A DNA stretch of 64,000 nucleotides from Rhodoblastus sp963704565. Its GTDB lineage: Bacteria > Pseudomonadota > Alphaproteobacteria > Rhizobiales > Beijerinckiaceae. This document shows, piece by piece, positions 60,253 to 64,000 of the stretch. The stretch spans positions 1,426,001 through 1,490,000 of the forward strand of contig OY969917.1 in assembly GCA_963704565.1 (NCBI GenBank), given 5' to 3'. Position numbers and translations under genes: made by a program. The notes under the pieces were generated by a model. It was not told where the DNA came from. It did not search any database and saw nothing but the letters and a program-made list of their open reading frames with translations. Every line of letters begins with the position of its first letter. Position 1 is the stretch's first letter.

Positions 60253-61329
60253 ATGTCGCAAGCAAATCTCCGCCTCGTGGAAGGAACCTCCGTGGACAAG
60301 ACCAAGGCTCTGGACGCCGCTTTGGCCCAGATCGAACGCGCATTCGGCAAGGGCTCGATCATGCGCCTGGGCAAGAACCAGCCCGTCGCGGAAATCGATA
60401 CCATTTCCACCGGCTCGCTCGGCCTCGACATTGCGCTTGGCGTCGGCGGCCTGCCACGCGGTCGCGTCATCGAAATTTTTGGCCCGGAATCCTCCGGCAA
60501 GACCACCCTCGCCTTGCACACCATTGCCGAGGCCCAGAAGAAAGGCGGCGTCTGCGCCTTCGTGGACGCCGAACATGCGCTCGACCCGGTTTACGCCAGA
60601 AAACTCGGCGTCCAGCTCGACGACCTGCTGATCTCCCAGCCCGACACCGGCGAGCAGGCGCTTGAAATCACCGACACCTTGGTGCGCTCCGGCGCCGTTG
60701 ACGTTCTGGTGGTGGATTCGGTCGCAGCGCTCGTCCCACGCGCGGAGATCGAGGGCGAAATGGGCGATGTCCAGCCCGGCCTTCAGGCGCGCCTGATGAG
60801 CCAGGCCTTGCGCAAGCTCACCGCCTCGATCTCCAAGTCGCGGACCATGGTGATCTTCATCAACCAGATCCGCATGAAGATCGGCGTGATGTATGGTTCT
60901 CCGGAAACCACCAGCGGCGGCAATGCGCTGAAATTCTATGCCTCGGTGCGTCTCGACATCCGCCGCATCGGCGCGATCAAGGACCGCGAGGAGGTGATTG
61001 GCAACCAGACCCGGGTCAAGGTCGTCAAGAACAAGGTCGCGCCGCCGTTCAAACAGGTCGAATTCGACATCATGTATGGCGAAGGCGTCTCCAAATTCGG
61101 CGAATTGATCGATCTCGGCGTCAAGGCCGGCGTGGTCGAGAAATCGGGCGCGTGGTTCTCCTTCGACAGCCAGCGCCTCGGCCAGGGCCGCGAGAACGCC
61201 AAGGCCTTCTTGAAGGCCAATCCTGAGACGTCCGCCCGGATCGAGCAGACCATCCGCGAGAACGCCGGCCTGATCGCGGAGCGCATTCTCGACAATATCG
61301 ATCCCGGCGCGGAAGACCACGACGGCTGA
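60253..61329 (+). CDS. recA: recombinase RecA
   Basis: A 358-residue DNA strand-exchange ATPase that also triggers LexA self-cleavage. Walker A is GPESSGKTTLALH, Walker B is VDVLVVDSVAAL, and the L1/L2 loops are RAEIEGEMGD and NQIRMKIGVMYGSPETTSGGNALKFYAS. The start MSQANLRLVEGTSVDKTKALDAAL with AAAGGA upstream fits alphaproteobacterial RecA; an in-frame ATG at 60187 lies inside the LexA box. It has a separate SOS promoter. The cluster of polysaccharide genes ends about 220 bases upstream. Confidence 0.98.
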   Translation: MSQANLRLVEGTSVDKTKALDAALAQIERAFGKGSIMRLGKNQPVAEIDTISTGSLGLDIALGVGGLPRGRVIEIFGPESSGKTTLALHTIAEAQKKGGVCAFVDAEHALDPVYARKLGVQLDDLLISQPDTGEQALEITDTLVRSGAVDVLVVDSVAALVPRAEIEGEMGDVQPGLQARLMSQALRKLTASISKSRTMVIFINQIRMKIGVMYGSPETTSGGNALKFYASVRLDIRRIGAIKDREEVIGNQTRVKVVKNKVAPPFKQVEFDIMYGEGVSKFGELIDLGVKAGVVEKSGAWFSFDSQRLGQGRENAKAFLKANPETSARIEQTIRENAGLIAERILDNIDPGAEDHDG

Positions 61330-61419
61330 GGTCTGGCCCGCAGCTTTCACACCGGGCCGACCTGCGTTGCGATTTCGACGAGGCGAACGCAAGGAGGGCG
61401 GCGAAAAGCGTATGGGGTC

Positions 61420-61540
61420 ATACGAATTCCGAATGAATCATTCGGAATTCGTATTCCGCTGGCGCGAAAATCCGCCCGCGACATAGAGGATTTTCGCGCC
61501 ATGGCGTTTCCGCGGTTTGCGAAAACCGTATCATACGGTT
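61420..61540. repeat. three-hairpin dispersed repeat, copy B (after recA)
   Basis: ATACGAATTCCGAATGA-A-TCATTCGGAATTCGTAT forms a perfect 17-bp hairpin, then GGCGCGAAAATCC/GGATTTTCGCGCC. The third stem differs in sequence from copy A (AACCGTAT-C-ATACGGTT here) but a hairpin is kept. The first 96 bases equal copy A at 22420-22515 except for one base. Confidence 0.85.
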
Positions 61541-61600
61541 GAACCGCCCGACGCGGCGGGCGGCCGTCGATGCGAGCCGGAGGGTCAGCGCAACCGGGCG

Positions 61601-61670
61601 TCCGGAAGGACGCCCGTCGCAAGCGACAGGCTTTGGGTTCCGGAAGGACGCCCGTCGCAAGCGACAGGCT
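61601..61670 (+). repeat. two 32-base direct repeats before alaS
   Basis: TCCGGAAGGACGCCCGTCGC plus AAGCGACAGGCT occurs at 61601-61632 and again at 61639-61670. Each unit contains the stems GCGTCC/GGACGC-like and GTCGC/GCGAC, so the RNA could form small hairpins. Confidence 0.85.
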
Positions 61671-61933
61671 ACGGGTGATGACAGTGTGCGTCGAACGGCT
61701 TGGCCGACGTGGCGCATCGGCCTGCGCCATTCTCCTGCCCTGTCATCACCTTGCGCTGGCGCAGGCCGACCCCCGTGTGAGAGCTGCGGGCTGACGCCGC
61801 CGTCAAGATAAATTCCCGGCCGCTCTCGACAGGCCCTTGGCCTGCCTATAGATAATGCCGCCCGCTCCACCCATATTCGTCGCGACCTTGGGGGGAGCGC
61901 GCGGGTGGCGAGGCGGAAGGTCGAGAGCATTCC

Positions 61934-64000
<2,067 letters not shown>

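Larger units (their letters stand above)
61330..61933. other. 604-base repeat-rich gap between recA and alaS
   Basis: Holds no gene. From 61420 lies copy B of the three-hairpin element; from 61601 a pair of 32-base repeats; the alaS promoter probably lies near 61780-61920. A long leftward open frame crossing this region and alaS is a shadow. Confidence 0.7.

Overview
The window is a GC-rich alphaproteobacterial chromosome segment, most likely from the Rhizobiales (Beijerinckiaceae/Methylocystaceae type). The evidence is the essential cell-cycle kinase CckA, a B12-dependent NrdJ ribonucleotide reductase, a DksA lacking zinc cysteines, an alphaproteobacterial-type SOS site before recA, and the neighbourhood dksA-cckA-recA-alaS-icd, which I recall as conserved in several Rhizobiales. 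The genus cannot be fixed from the sequence.

Layout. 0-5 kb: LrgA/LrgB membrane pair and nrdJ, closed by a strong terminator. 5.2-9.85 kb: an accessory island holding a stand-alone ExbD-like periplasmic protein, a secreted protein gene cut by a 5'-truncated IS110/IS1111-type element, then small genes separated by four same-orientation copies of a ~97-bp repeat with inverted ends; one gene plus one repeat copy is duplicated. 9.9-12.4 kb: a VapBC-type toxin-antitoxin pair and a TetR regulator with twin operators facing tusA-like and dsrE2-like sulfur-relay genes. 12.4-17.6 kb: a hypothetical protein, trmJ, a divergent response regulator/PAS histidine kinase pair, and icd. 17.7-33 kb: two Hint-domain, repeat-rich, probably exported proteins (872 and 2089 residues) flanking a core block of dksA, a fliO-like gene and cckA. 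33-39.8 kb: a peroxide-defence block of rubrerythrin, an Fe-S protein, DUF3501, oxyR, ahpC, ahpF, followed by an amidinotransferase-family enzyme. 39.9-60 kb: a surface-polysaccharide cluster (glycosyltransferases, sugar aminotransferases, WbqC, methyltransferases, an acyltransferase, a WbsX fusion) broken by IS elements and their debris. 60-64 kb: recA and the 5' part of alaS.

How it works together. OxyR, with both redox cysteines, probably controls the divergent ahpCF operon and perhaps the rubrerythrin block. The two DegT enzymes, WbqC, the glycosyltransferases and the methyltransferases probably make and decorate an amino-sugar-containing O-antigen or capsule. The two IS1111-type copies differ by one visible base in about 860. 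One has an intact recombinase but an IS5-family element in its long right end; the other has an intact right end but lacks the 5' part of the recombinase. They sit at repeat-like sequences, and the right end contains an 8-base match to the apparent target, which suggests a bridge-RNA guide. This, with the repeat-and-gene array at 7.5-9.8 kb, is the most unusual part of the window.
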